Assembly: GCA_016928395.1 (NCBI GenBank)
Contig: JAFGKV010000061.1
Span: forward strand, 1-50,662
Reading direction: 5' to 3'
DNA from: Candidatus Fermentibacterota bacterium
Lineage (GTDB): Bacteria > JAFGKV01
Length of the DNA stretch: 50,662 nt
Shown: positions 37,079 through 45,362 of the stretch, piece by piece
How positions within the stretch are numbered: position 1 is the stretch's first letter
Layout of the letters: the number at the start of each line of letters is the position of its first letter
Translations under genes and position numbers: made by a program
Notes under the pieces: model-generated
Told to the model about the DNA's origin: nothing
Seen by the model: the letters and a program-made list of their open reading frames with translations, nothing else
Databases searched by the model: none

Positions 37079-37578
37079 CTAGTGGTGCTCCCATTTCTCC
37101 TCCCCCGTAGGGTGGGGTGTGCGGCCCTGCTGGCCGCCCATCTTCACAAGCGGGCAGTCAAACATGACCTGCGTCGCGCCTGTCGTGGTGCGCGAATTGA
37201 CGTGACGCATCGCGTGCGCCCTCATCACGGCATGCATTCCCATCATTGTGGAACGCATGTCCATGCGCTGAACGGCCAACTCGTTGATGACGGCCGCCAC
37301 TGGCTTCTCCACGGCGCCGGCTTTCTGGGTGGCCCCGGCAGTGTTCATCTCCGCGACAAGCTTGACCAAAGTAGCGCCCATGACCTGGAGCCTGGCCTTT
37401 ACTTCCTGGATCTTGGCCATCATGGCCTGACACTCCGCCCCCATGCCGCGTTCATGCTGGTCACCCATCACGCTCCTGAAGGGCTCTTGGCGGCCGAGGT
37501 AGGTGCGTGCGCAACCACGCCTACGGCCCGGAGCGCAGTAGGAAGCGCCAAGCATTCAGCGATCCTTCTCATCATCAT
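37079..37578 (-). pseudogene. exported CxxMK-type protein gene, split near the signal peptide
   Basis: A first short frame (ATG 37578, GGAAGGAG upstream) encodes a signal-peptide-like sequence, MMMRRIAECLALPTALRAVG, and stops at a TGA at 37470-37468. The stop overlaps an ATG at 37468 (TGATG) that opens a 129-residue frame: helical and Met-rich, with CQAMMAKIQEVKARL, MGATLVKLVAEMNTA, INELAVQRMDMRS and a C-terminal FDCPLVKMGG. I recall similar full-length exported proteins with one signal peptide, so a one-base frameshift at the overlap is likely. However, AGGAG lies just before the second ATG, so two coupled products are possible. Function is unknown; Met and Cys suggest metal binding. Confidence 0.55.
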
Positions 37579-38123
37579 GTGGAGCTCCTTCCATGGTTCC
37601 GTCTCCCACCTCGCATTTCGTGTGCCACTTCCTCTGCCGGCTCGGGGGACTTCTTGCCCCCACGCCTCCGCACGGCTGTGACAGCATTCCGGCCACCAAT
37701 GAGTCGTGGATACGCTCACGCCCCTGCTGCGTAGGCAGCTCCGGTCGAAGTGCGTGGTCAATCAGAATGAAAGATGATCACGTTCAATTGGAGGGAGGAG
37801 GATCGACGATGCGCGCCGATGTTCTTCATCACAAGGAGCGGCTGGAACCCGACCCGGAATGAGGGGTGATCCGCTATTGGCGTCTGCCAGAATGCCTGCG
37901 TGCCTGCCCGGCGAGGGCGAGTGTTTCAGGAATCAGGGTCCGAGACTGCCCCGCTCTTCGATTCACCTGCTGTGCGAGGAATGCTCCCTGCGGACTATGA
38001 AAGGACCCGGCAGGCCGCCTGCAGACCGTCCGCGGCTTCCGAGATGATCCCCCTCCACATGTAGGTCGGACAAACGAGTTCGGAGCGTCCTATGCGGGGT
38101 CTCTCATGATCCCGACACGATCC
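37579..38123. other. intergenic region
   Basis: About 550 bases with no confident gene. A 17-codon frame at 37809-37862 is preceded by a very strong GGAGGGAGGAGG and could encode a short peptide (MRADVLHHKERLEPDPE); there is no further support for it. Confidence 0.4.
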
Positions 38124-38160
38124 TTGACCTTGTCTGCAGTATTCTGTACACTCATGTACA
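38124..38160 (+). promoter_or_regulatory. toxin-antitoxin promoter with TGTACA operator
   Basis: TTGACC (38124-38129), a 17-base spacer and TACACT (38147-38152) form a promoter. The inverted repeat TGTACA-ctca-TGTACA (38145-38160) covers the -10 and start region. TGTACA is the known core bound by YefM/Phd-type antitoxins, and the next gene is a Phd/YefM antitoxin, so autorepression is expected. Confidence 0.75.
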
Positions 38161-38175
38161 AAAGGAGTGTGATCT

Positions 38176-38406
38176 ATGAGGAATGTCACGTTCACTGAGT
38201 TCAGGAGGAATGCGTCCGTGCTCCTCTCCGATGTCGAGGGCGGTGACGTGCTGGTCGTCATCCGGCATGGTAGGCCCATCGCCGAGGTCTCGCCGGTGAC
38301 CTCAGCCCTCCCGGCATGGAAGCAGCCCGCCTTGCGGCTTGCGACGAAGGGGGCGGGGCTGGCTGCGGCGATTCTGGGAGAGCGGGTGGATGAGAACGTT
38401 CTTTGA
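38176..38406 (+). CDS. Phd/YefM-type antitoxin
   Basis: A 76-residue protein starting MRNVTFTEFRRNASVLLSDV, the Phd/YefM N-terminal DNA-binding fold, with the strand VLVVIRHGRPIAEVSP. The C-terminal part (KQPALRLATKGAGLAAAILG) would wrap the toxin. AAAGGAG precedes the ATG. It overlaps the PIN toxin gene by 17 bases. It should neutralise the toxin and repress its own promoter through the TGTACA palindrome just upstream. The Phd-type antitoxin with a PIN toxin is a common hybrid pairing. Confidence 0.9.
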   Translation: MRNVTFTEFRRNASVLLSDVEGGDVLVVIRHGRPIAEVSPVTSALPAWKQPALRLATKGAGLAAAILGERVDENVL

Positions 38407-38803
38407 CTCCTCAGCTTTCGCGAAGAGGTATGTGAATGAGGAGGGAAGCAATCTCGTTGAGCTGCTCTGCGCCGATGCCGCGGCTCTGGCTCTCTCCGTC
38501 ATCTGTGTTCCGGAGATCATTTCTGCCCTTAATCGTCGTGTGCGCGAGGGAGTGCTTTCCAGGCGCCAGTACCGCGAGGTGAAGGTGCGGCTGTCGGCGG
38601 AAGTGACCGATGCCATTGTTGTGAACCTTGTTCCCGCCGTAGTCGCGGAGGCGGTCAGGGTTCTCGAGACCAATGCGGTACGTACCTCCGACGCACTGCA
38701 CATCGCCTGTGCACTGCAGTGGCACGCTGAGCTCTTCGTTTCGTCTGACGACCGTCAACTGCTGGCCGCGCAAGGGGTCGGACTCAGTACCAAGAAGGTG
38801 TGA
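38390..38803 (+). CDS. vapC: PIN-domain ribonuclease toxin (VapC type)
   Basis: A 137-residue PIN nuclease. The first acidic residue is in FFDSSAFAKRYV (D6), the second in VPEIISAL, and the later pair in VRTSDALHIACAL and VSSDDRQLLAA, giving the metal-binding acidic set. VapC toxins cut tRNA or rRNA when freed from the antitoxin. The ATG at 38390 has GGGAG upstream and overlaps the antitoxin gene; a longer frame from 38339 is rejected. A 67-base direct repeat starts seven bases after its stop. Confidence 0.9.
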   Translation: MRTFFDSSAFAKRYVNEEGSNLVELLCADAAALALSVICVPEIISALNRRVREGVLSRRQYREVKVRLSAEVTDAIVVNLVPAVVAEAVRVLETNAVRTSDALHIACALQWHAELFVSSDDRQLLAAQGVGLSTKKV

Positions 38804-39269
38804 GGCGACCGGCATCCCCGTCCGCATTTTCGAAGTGGTTCCCACTCATCTGCTCCTACGCTCAAATCCCAATAAGCAACGCCTGACCGCGCGACCGCCC
38901 TATCCGTCAACGCCTCCTCTGGGCCTCCCCCCCATGGCATGTCGTCGAACTGCGTGCCGCGGGTCTGGGGAGAGGGGGAGAGCTGGCGGACGGGTTGAGG
39001 GGTCATCCGCAGCCGGAGGCAATACATGAACTCAACGCCTCGATAGATCTGGGGACCCAACTAGAATCTCAACGTGTGAGGAGAGGAAGCTGTGCGCACG
39101 GACGGAGCCCGCTCTCACTGATGAGAGATAACTTGACAGTTCACCAACGTGCCGTGCGCCGTCATACTGTCGCTCCCGCAGCAACCGGTTGGCCTTCGAG
39201 GCACCGTGCGAAAGCAGCAAATCTCAGCCCCGGCGAAGGCAGAAGCACGCCGGCTCAGGAAGGAGCGTC
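38804..39269. other. intergenic region
   Basis: About 470 bases with no gene; it begins with repeat copy 2 (38810-38877). CTTGACAG at 39132-39139 looks like a -35 element but has no -10 at a normal distance. Confidence 0.5.
38810..38877 (+). repeat. 67-base direct repeat, copy 2
   Basis: Matches 35708-35774 with about five differences. Placed immediately after the PIN toxin stop codon. See copy 1 for coding potential and hairpin. Confidence 0.75.
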
Positions 39270-39869
39270 ATGATGTTCAGGCGGGTCATTATTGTCCTGG
39301 CTGTCGTGTTGGTTCTGTTCGCGGCCGTCGGCCTGATCCTGCCGAGGAACTTCCATCTCACTCGAAGCGTCAGCATCCAGGCCCACCCAATGCGGGTGAT
39401 CAATTGTCTTGTCACACTGGATCGCTGGGAAGCATGGTGGCCCTGGGATCGACTCAACGCGGGCAATCGTCTTGAGGTGAATCAACTTGAGGCGGGTGGG
39501 GAGAGGGCGCCGACCGGGGCGGCGATATCCTGGAGTGGTCGTCCCGCTCCGGGCAGCCTTGTCCTCACGCAGACATCCCTGGCCGGCATCGAATACGATC
39601 TGTACTTCAATGCCAACACTCGACCAGACAAGGGTGCATTTGACATTCGTGCGTCCGACCGGGGAACCGAGCTTACTTGGCGCGTGGACGGCCATTTCGA
39701 GACTCCGGTCGTCGGCGGCTACTTCGCACTTCTTGCCGACGCCATGCACGGAGGGGCGGTGGCATGGGGCCTACGCAACATCAAGGACTTGGCCGAAAGC
39801 GACGACTCAGAATTGATTCTCTACTACCAGGACGAGCAGGGGAAGGAGGTCACCGGGAAGATCGAATAG
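39270..39869 (+). CDS. membrane-anchored SRPBCC-family protein
   Basis: A 199-residue protein with an N-terminal membrane helix (about 5-24; IIVLAVVLVLFAAVGLIL) and a START/SRPBCC ligand-binding domain. LPRNFHLTRSVSIQAHPMRV, the paired Trp in WEAWWPWDR, TELTWRVDGHFETPVVGGYF and the C-terminal helix match polyketide_cyc2-type proteins that are anchored by one helix. They bind hydrophobic ligands; the ligand is unknown. AAGGAG lies before the ATG at 39270 and a second ATG follows directly. Not part of an obvious operon. Confidence 0.85.
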   Translation: MMFRRVIIVLAVVLVLFAAVGLILPRNFHLTRSVSIQAHPMRVINCLVTLDRWEAWWPWDRLNAGNRLEVNQLEAGGERAPTGAAISWSGRPAPGSLVLTQTSLAGIEYDLYFNANTRPDKGAFDIRASDRGTELTWRVDGHFETPVVGGYFALLADAMHGGAVAWGLRNIKDLAESDDSELILYYQDEQGKEVTGKIE

Positions 39870-40376
39870 CGCCACGGACGGTGCTTCCGACCACGATGTC
39901 TGCGGCGAAACACGGGTATTGCTGTACAGCGCGATGCCCCAGGCACCCCGCCAGAAGGCGAACCAGAAGTCACCATTGATGGGAGGCCTAGAGACGTTCA
40001 GGAAATTGGGGCTTGTCACTTCCCGGCCCGGGGGCAGCCCCATGGGGTCAGAGTACCAGGAGAGAGCCGAACGAATGCGGATCTCGGAGTGCGGAATGCG
40101 GAGTTTCGGGGCAGCGACGGAGCCTATTGCGCGTTGTGGCCAAGGATCTCCTCCGTTCCGGCGCGCGCCGGTGTTTGAACTCCATCCCGATCAGGACTTC
40201 TGCTCTCGGCGCGCGCTGTCACCGAGCCCTGATAGTGGCGGTGGCCGGCCCTCTCCGTATGCCTGACCGTGGCAACCTGGTCTGATGAGATCTCTGGGTG
40301 ATCCCAGGATCAACGTGCCCTCACGCTATCCTCCGCTCTCAGATGGGGCGTAGGAGTATTTTCATAAAGGAGTTCC
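39870..40376. repeat. mosaic intergenic repeat zone D
   Basis: About 500 bases without a gene. It includes GGGGCTTGTCACTTCCCGG (about 40008-40026), CGGAGTGCGGAATGCGGAG (40088-40106), which is the inverse of a block in zone A, and a CTGGG-tgat-CCCAG hairpin (40294-40307). AAAGGAG before 40377 is the site for the next gene. Confidence 0.55.
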
Positions 40377-42269
40377 ATGATCTCAAGAGAAGCCGCTCGT
40401 ACCGCCGGTCAATGCCGTCACTATTCCATGTGCAAGATCGACTATCTTGGAACTGGACTCTGCCCGGCGGGGGCGGAAAACCATTTCGTGTCGTATTATC
40501 CGCAGGGACGCATGGACCTTGTCAAAGCTATCGCGGCGGGAAAACTTCCAGTCACGCAAAGACTCGTGGATATTGCCAATACCTGCACCCTGTGCGGAGC
40601 CTGTGAATTGCAGTGCCATTTTATCTCTGAACTGCGGCTCATGTCGGTAATGAAAGAACTTAAAGAGCATGTCAATGAGCATCTCGCGGCGGGGAACCCT
40701 GTGCTGCCAGAATTCGATGATAAGTCGCTAAGAAGAAATGATCCTCTTCTTGTTGAGCTTCGGGAAATCACAGGCCCAAGATGGGCATCTAATGACCCGG
40801 CCATTACCACCGCCTATTTCTCGGACCCGAGCCCGGTGACCATCCCCAAGCTTCCGCGTGCCGTGGTACTTCCGAAATCAGTCGAAGAAGTCGAGGGCAT
40901 TGTTCGTGTCGCCAAAAAGCACGGAGTCCCGTTCATGGTTCGCGGCAACGGCTCCAGTGTCATGGGGTTTGTCATGACCGATGGCATCTTGGTCGACACA
41001 CAGCGGATGAAAACCATGGACTTCGACGCGGACAACTGGTGTGTCACCGTTGGTGCCGGAGTTTCCGCCTTCGATCTCCAGAAAGAAGCCTTTGCAAGGA
41101 GATACAGGGTCAACGTGGCCGAACCGGCGGCTATGGTTTGCGCCAATCTCATGTGCTCCGGGATCATGTCTCTCTTCAGCACCACCTACGGAACACTGGA
41201 TGATGGCTATGTGGATGCGGAATTCGTAAGTCCGGAAGGCAATCGATTCAGACTGAAAGATAATCGACAACCGGATCTGTACCGTTTTGCCCGTGAAGAC
41301 CACCCTCTGGCCGGCATTTGCACCTCCGTCCAGATGAAGTTGTACCCGATGACAGCGGACGAAGAAGGATTCCTGGTTCCGGTGGAGAGCCTTCAGGAAG
41401 CCCTGGTCTTTGTCCGGGAACTCTCCATCCGGAGAATCGGTTTCGGGCTCGGGGTGCTGGGAGCCGATTACATCTCCGCGTTCATGTCGCCGGCTTCCGC
41501 ACTGGCCCGCGCAGTGAAGGAGTCCACCGAAAGCACGCTTCGGGCCCCTTTCATGGTGATGGTTCTGGGAGACGCCAAGGATCGCGCAGCAGTGGAAAGC
41601 ATGAACCGGACTATCTTGTCCAATGACCTGTTCCGCACCCTGATGCTGGGGCTGCCGAACCTCTCGCCGGTGTCCGGAGAAAGCCATGACACCCTGACCG
41701 ATATTCTGCAACCCTTGGGCGACGCGGATGGACAGCCGCTCAGTCATCTTCTGGGACGCAGCGATCTACAACCCCTGATTGAGGCAGCCCTGAAGCCCTC
41801 ACCCGAGACCCATGCCAGCGCTGTTCCCGAAGACCTTCGGGCCGCCTATACTCGCCTCTATGCGCGGCCGGAGATGACCGATCTCGTCTGGCTCAACATG
41901 TTCCGAATTCTCAGCTCCCGTATGGGACGAGAGAAACACCTGCTCCCGTTGATCATGTATGTCCCTCTCGACAAACCCGAAGTGATCGACGCCCTTGTGA
42001 GCGGACTCAAGCGGATCGCCGATTCCTTGAATGTGAAGAATGATTTCGGTTTTGTCTCGCCCCTTGATCTGGGCAAGCGTGCTTTTCTGGAATATGACTT
42101 TTACCTCGATCAAAACGATCCAGACGAAATCCGGCGTTCCCGGATGGCACTCGGTGCAGCCGCAGAGTTGATTGAAAGAGCATCCGCCTCCGTGAACGGT
42201 GTTCAGTGGATCCGGTACACCCTGAACCAGGGATGCTGCCGAAAGGAATACCTCCTTTATTCACCATGA
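40377..42269 (+). CDS. Fe-S cluster and FAD-binding (FAD_binding_4) oxidoreductase
   Basis: A 630-residue oxidase. The N-terminus (1-85) has C70-x2-C73-x2-C76-x3-C80 (TCTLCGACELQC), a [4Fe-4S] pattern, plus C13, C19 and C29 (GLCPAG), possibly a second cluster. Residues about 155-335 form the PCMH-type FAD domain (PRAVVLPKSVEEVEGIVRVA, VRGNGSSVMGF). The C-terminal part resembles vanillyl-alcohol oxidase-type caps. Such enzymes oxidise 2-hydroxy acids or related alcohols, passing electrons through Fe-S. The gene overlaps the following reductase gene by four bases. Codon use is visibly less GC-rich than in the flanking genes, suggesting transfer. The substrate is unknown. Confidence 0.85.
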   Translation: MISREAARTAGQCRHYSMCKIDYLGTGLCPAGAENHFVSYYPQGRMDLVKAIAAGKLPVTQRLVDIANTCTLCGACELQCHFISELRLMSVMKELKEHVNEHLAAGNPVLPEFDDKSLRRNDPLLVELREITGPRWASNDPAITTAYFSDPSPVTIPKLPRAVVLPKSVEEVEGIVRVAKKHGVPFMVRGNGSSVMGFVMTDGILVDTQRMKTMDFDADNWCVTVGAGVSAFDLQKEAFARRYRVNVAEPAAMVCANLMCSGIMSLFSTTYGTLDDGYVDAEFVSPEGNRFRLKDNRQPDLYRFAREDHPLAGICTSVQMKLYPMTADEEGFLVPVESLQEALVFVRELSIRRIGFGLGVLGADYISAFMSPASALARAVKESTESTLRAPFMVMVLGDAKDRAAVESMNRTILSNDLFRTLMLGLPNLSPVSGESHDTLTDILQPLGDADGQPLSHLLGRSDLQPLIEAALKPSPETHASAVPEDLRAAYTRLYARPEMTDLVWLNMFRILSSRMGREKHLLPLIMYVPLDKPEVIDALVSGLKRIADSLNVKNDFGFVSPLDLGKRAFLEYDFYLDQNDPDEIRRSRMALGAAAELIERASASVNGVQWIRYTLNQGCCRKEYLLYSP

Positions 42270-43465
42270 TGCGAGTCCGCTCGAAACCGGAAAAGCGTTT
42301 CCTTGTAACCGGAGCCACGGGGTTCATCGGAAGCCATCTTGCCGGCGCACTGTCGGAAGAAGGCCACTCGGTCTGCCTGCTGATCCGCACCTTACCCACC
42401 CAAAGCACCACATCTGATGATCGCTGGAATCGGATCGCCGACTGGCTCAGGCTTTCCCCGGCCGCGCGTGCGCGCATTACAGTTTTCGCCGGTGATCTGG
42501 ATGCTCCCGACCTGAACCTGTCCGCGGATGATGCCCGCTTCTTGAAGGCCAATACAGAGGAAATCGTTCATGCGGCAGCCAGCACGTCTTTCTCTGAAAG
42601 AAAGCGCACCGAGATATTTCAGACCAACATCATCGGACTCGGGAATCTCCTTTCTTTCATGGACGGCGCTTCCTGCAGCCGCATTCACGCCATCAGTACG
42701 GCCTATGTGGGGGGAAACCCCGTGGCCCCCTGCATGGAGGTCTTCTCCCCTCCACACGGTTGTCTCAACCCTTACGAAGAATCCAAGCATCAGGCGGAAA
42801 TTCTGCTTCGGGAATTTTGCAGCCGGAAGGGCGTTCGTCTTTTCATCTATCGTCCTTCGATCGTTTATGGGAATTCCCGCACCGGCAAGACCTTCCGGTT
42901 CAATGCCCTTTATCACCCCGTTCGTTCCATTGCCTATCTCCGTGATCTATTCATGAAGGATCTCTTGGAAAACTCAGGCAACCAGGCGAGAAAGATGGGC
43001 ATCTCACTGGATCCCACCGATCACACGCTTCACATGCCCATCCATTTCCGGAAGCGGCAGGGAACAGGTGTGAACCTAGTCCCGATTGAGTATTGTACCG
43101 ATTCAATTCTTGAACTCATGAATGCGCCCGGGACGGATAGGATTTTTCACATCACCAATACGAAGAGCACCCCACTCACTGACTTGGTTTCATTTACGGG
43201 AAGACTTCTCAAGATTTCGGGGATGGTTGCTGAAGGTGTCTCAGCCCAGCAAAATCCTACGTCAAGTGCGCTAGATCATCTATTCCAGCGTTACATGGAA
43301 CCCTATCAGCCTTATATCGAAGACACTCGGGTATTTGATGACAGCCGGGCCGCACAGACCCTGTTGCCAGCAGGAATCCACTGCCCGGGATTTTCATATT
43401 CTATTTTTGAGCAGTGCATGACGTATGCGATGAAAAGCAACTGGGGCCGAACTCTGGGGCTCTGA
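42266..43465 (+). CDS. NAD_binding_4 (thioester/fatty-acyl reductase-like) SDR protein
   Basis: A 399-residue extended SDR. The nucleotide loop is GATGFIG (16-22); STAYVGG (144-150) and Y170-x3-K174 (NPYEESK) give the catalytic Ser, Tyr and Lys, in the pattern of thioester reductases and fatty-acyl-CoA reductases. No FAR_C domain or carrier protein is fused. It should reduce an acyl thioester or oxidise and isomerise a related alcohol. The ATG at 42266 overlaps the previous TGA (ATGATG), so it works with the FAD oxidase. A/T-rich third positions, most clear after 42950, differ from the flanks. A lipid or ether-lipid role is speculation. Confidence 0.85.
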   Translation: MMRVRSKPEKRFLVTGATGFIGSHLAGALSEEGHSVCLLIRTLPTQSTTSDDRWNRIADWLRLSPAARARITVFAGDLDAPDLNLSADDARFLKANTEEIVHAAASTSFSERKRTEIFQTNIIGLGNLLSFMDGASCSRIHAISTAYVGGNPVAPCMEVFSPPHGCLNPYEESKHQAEILLREFCSRKGVRLFIYRPSIVYGNSRTGKTFRFNALYHPVRSIAYLRDLFMKDLLENSGNQARKMGISLDPTDHTLHMPIHFRKRQGTGVNLVPIEYCTDSILELMNAPGTDRIFHITNTKSTPLTDLVSFTGRLLKISGMVAEGVSAQQNPTSSALDHLFQRYMEPYQPYIEDTRVFDDSRAAQTLLPAGIHCPGFSYSIFEQCMTYAMKSNWGRTLGL

Positions 43466-44030
43466 TTATCCACACCCTCCGTCCATTCTGTTCTCTCACG
43501 CACAATTGAGGGGTGCTTCCGGATTTCTTGTGAATAGGCAGCGAATGATGGGGCGCAGGAGCCCCCTCGGATACCCGCCTCCGGCGTCGACCCTGAGCGC
43601 AGTTGTCGACGCCGGCGCGAAATGTCCTGGACTCGCCGGTGAGGACATTCCTCGGAATCCCCGCGATCTCCTCCGACAAATGGAACCCGGCACGCTGTGG
43701 AGTGCCCAGGCGCGCCTGCGCCTTGGATGGCGGGAGCTTGCTCCCGCATCCAGTGGTGCGGGGGCAACCGGCGGCGAGCCGCAGCACCTTGTGTGGCTGG
43801 CGAAGTGGCGAGAGAGGCACGGTGTGCATAGTGCACCGCCGCAAGATGCTGGACCTTGCCGCCGCACTCCAAGGAGTCGGCAGTAGCCGGTGCGCAGTGG
43901 CGAAGAAGGGAAGAAGAAGTCCCTTTCAGATTGGTCGGAGAAGAGCCATTCCAAAACGGCGTTGGCAGCCAATGGAAGAGTCGGACCGGGGTCTGGCGCG
44001 GTGAGGTCCAACCAGTGGGTTGAGGCGCGG
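43466..44030. repeat. mosaic intergenic repeat zone E
   Basis: About 560 bases without a supported gene. It includes the palindrome GCGGGAGC-TT-GCTCCCGC (about 43731-43748), a GCCGCACTCCAA word (about 43860-43871) and several purine-rich tracts. Open frames on both strands have no recognisable product. Confidence 0.5.
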
Positions 44031-44058
44031 TTGACATTCCACGAAGTCCCCTTACATT
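44031..44058 (+). promoter_or_regulatory. promoter of the second toxin-antitoxin module
   Basis: TTGACA (44031-44036), a 16-base spacer and TACATT (44053-44058). It lies 36 bases before the antitoxin ATG. No clear inverted repeat is seen over it. Confidence 0.6.
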
Positions 44059-44093
44059 CGCGGAAGGAGTGCTGAATTGAGAAAGGACTACGA

Positions 44094-44339
44094 ATGCCGA
44101 CGTCGACCATCACGAGCAAGGGGCAGACGACGATTCCCAAGGAAGTGCGCGATTTCCTCGGCGTACACCCGGGCGACCAGGTAGACTTTGTTATCCAGGA
44201 TGGCGGGGTCTTGGTCAAACCAGCTACGGTGGATGCCCGAACGCTCCGTGGCGCGCTACGGCGCTACGGCGAGACATCGGTTCCCGTAGAGGCCATGACG
44301 CGGGCAGTGCGGGAGAGGTTCGCCGGAGAGCGCCCGTGA
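44094..44339 (+). CDS. vapB: AbrB/MazE-type antitoxin (VapB)
   Basis: An 81-residue protein. STITSKGQTTIPKEVRDFLG is the classic SpoVT-AbrB DNA-binding fold, and the strand DFVIQDGGVLVKPA completes the swapped hairpin. The C-terminal 35 residues, with basic and acidic helices, would bind the PIN toxin. AAAGGA precedes the ATG. The stop overlaps the toxin start by four bases (GTGA). It should neutralise the toxin and repress the operon. Confidence 0.93.
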   Translation: MPTSTITSKGQTTIPKEVRDFLGVHPGDQVDFVIQDGGVLVKPATVDARTLRGALRRYGETSVPVEAMTRAVRERFAGERP

Positions 44340-44731
44340 CCGGGATCGATACCAATGTTCTCGTACGCTTCCTCGTGGGGGACGGCGCCCACCAGGCCGC
44401 GAAGGCAGCTTCACTCGTGGAAGATGCCATCATCAACGGAGAGAGACTCTTCCTCTGCACCATCGTGCTGTGTGAGTTGGTGTGGGTTCTGGAGTCAGCC
44501 TACCGCGTTCCACGGGAGGAAGTAGCCGATACGGTGGAGCATTTGCTGATGGCGAGGCAGTTCGAGATCGAGCGCAAGGACTGCGCGTGGGCGGCCCTGG
44601 CCGACTTTCGTGGTTCACATGCCGACTTCGCCGATTGCCTCATCGGCCGGATCAACGGTTCGTTCGGCTGTCGTACGACGCACACATTCGACCGCGCGGC
44701 GCAGGATGTCGCCACCTTCTCAGTTCTATAG
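44336..44731 (+). CDS. vapC: PIN-domain ribonuclease toxin (VapC)
   Basis: A 131-residue PIN nuclease starting at a GTG. Acidic site residues appear in GIDTNVLVRFL (D5), LCELVWVLE, HADFADCLIG and THTFDRAA. The order and spacing are typical of VapC paired with AbrB-type antitoxins; the expected target is RNA. Translation is coupled to the antitoxin. A hairpin (44755-44779) lies 24 bases after the stop. Confidence 0.93.
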   Translation: MTGIDTNVLVRFLVGDGAHQAAKAASLVEDAIINGERLFLCTIVLCELVWVLESAYRVPREEVADTVEHLLMARQFEIERKDCAWAALADFRGSHADFADCLIGRINGSFGCRTTHTFDRAAQDVATFSVL

Positions 44732-44754
44732 GAGGACGGCCTCAGCCGGTCTAG

Positions 44755-44779
44755 GCACGTTGGTAAAATGCCAACGTGC
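44755..44779 (+). repeat. hairpin GCACGTTGG/CCAACGTGC after the toxin gene
   Basis: A nine-pair stem with loop TAAAATG. The right arm and following CGTGCTGA match 31156-31168, and CCGCTGAAGCG follows both, so it is a dispersed repeat that may also end transcription of the toxin operon. There is no T-tract. Confidence 0.5.
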
Positions 44780-44857
44780 TGAGCCAAAGAGCCTTCCACA
44801 TAAGGCTTCCGAACCCGCTGAAGCGTGCCAAATGCTACTCCGTGGCCGTGACGTGGA

Positions 44858-44877
44858 CTATTCTACTCTTAGAATAG
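44858..44877. repeat. palindrome CTATTCT-N6-AGAATAG, copy 2
   Basis: CTATTCT-ACTCTT-AGAATAG with right flank GCGGCCCTCACGG. Same arms as 29950-29969. It sits in a gap that also carries CGTACTCGAATTC-type words (44940-45013) shared with the end of the window. Confidence 0.6.
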
Positions 44878-45011
44878 CGGCCCTCACGGGCTGCTGCGTG
44901 GACGCTTCGCGGGCACCACGGCATAACCGTCTGCTTCGTACTCGAATTCTGGACGAGGCTCGCATTCGACCGCCGCCACAGCCCGGGGGGACCGTGTGTC
45001 GTACTCGAATG

Positions 45012-45362
45012 CTATGTGGTCTTCCTGCCCATCATCCCGAGGATATCGGCCAGAGGATTGCCGACGCCATCGAGGTCGAGGATCGATGAGAGGCCGAGAT
45101 TCCCCGGCCGTACCACTGCCTTTGAGGGGCCGGTCTTGTGGCCGAGTGAGCTCCCGAGCGGGCCGCCTCCGCCGAGTTGTCCGAGAAGGCCGCCGAAACC
45201 TGCCAACCCCGAGGGCTGCGACGGCGTATGTTTCTTGAATCCACCGAGGATCGCGGGGAGAAGCGCCTCGGCGCCACTCTTGGCCTGACTCTCGCTGATC
45301 CCGAGTTCCCGCGCCATTGACTGGAGGCCGCCCATTTGGGCGAGGATGCCGCTGATGTCCAT
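45012..45362 (-). CDS. DUF937 (YidB-like) protein
   Basis: A 116-residue protein. MDISGILAQMGGLQSMAREL followed by LGISESQAKSGAEALLPAILGG is the DUF937 helical repeat, then a glycine-rich linker (GFGGLLGQLGGGGPLG) and the family C-terminal block GNPLADILGMMG. It is somewhat shorter than typical members. Function is unknown. AAGGAGAG precedes the ATG. It is transcribed divergently from transketolase. Confidence 0.85.
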   Translation of the reverse strand: MDISGILAQMGGLQSMARELGISESQAKSGAEALLPAILGGFKKHTPSQPSGLAGFGGLLGQLGGGGPLGSSLGHKTGPSKAVVRPGNLGLSSILDLDGVGNPLADILGMMGRKTT

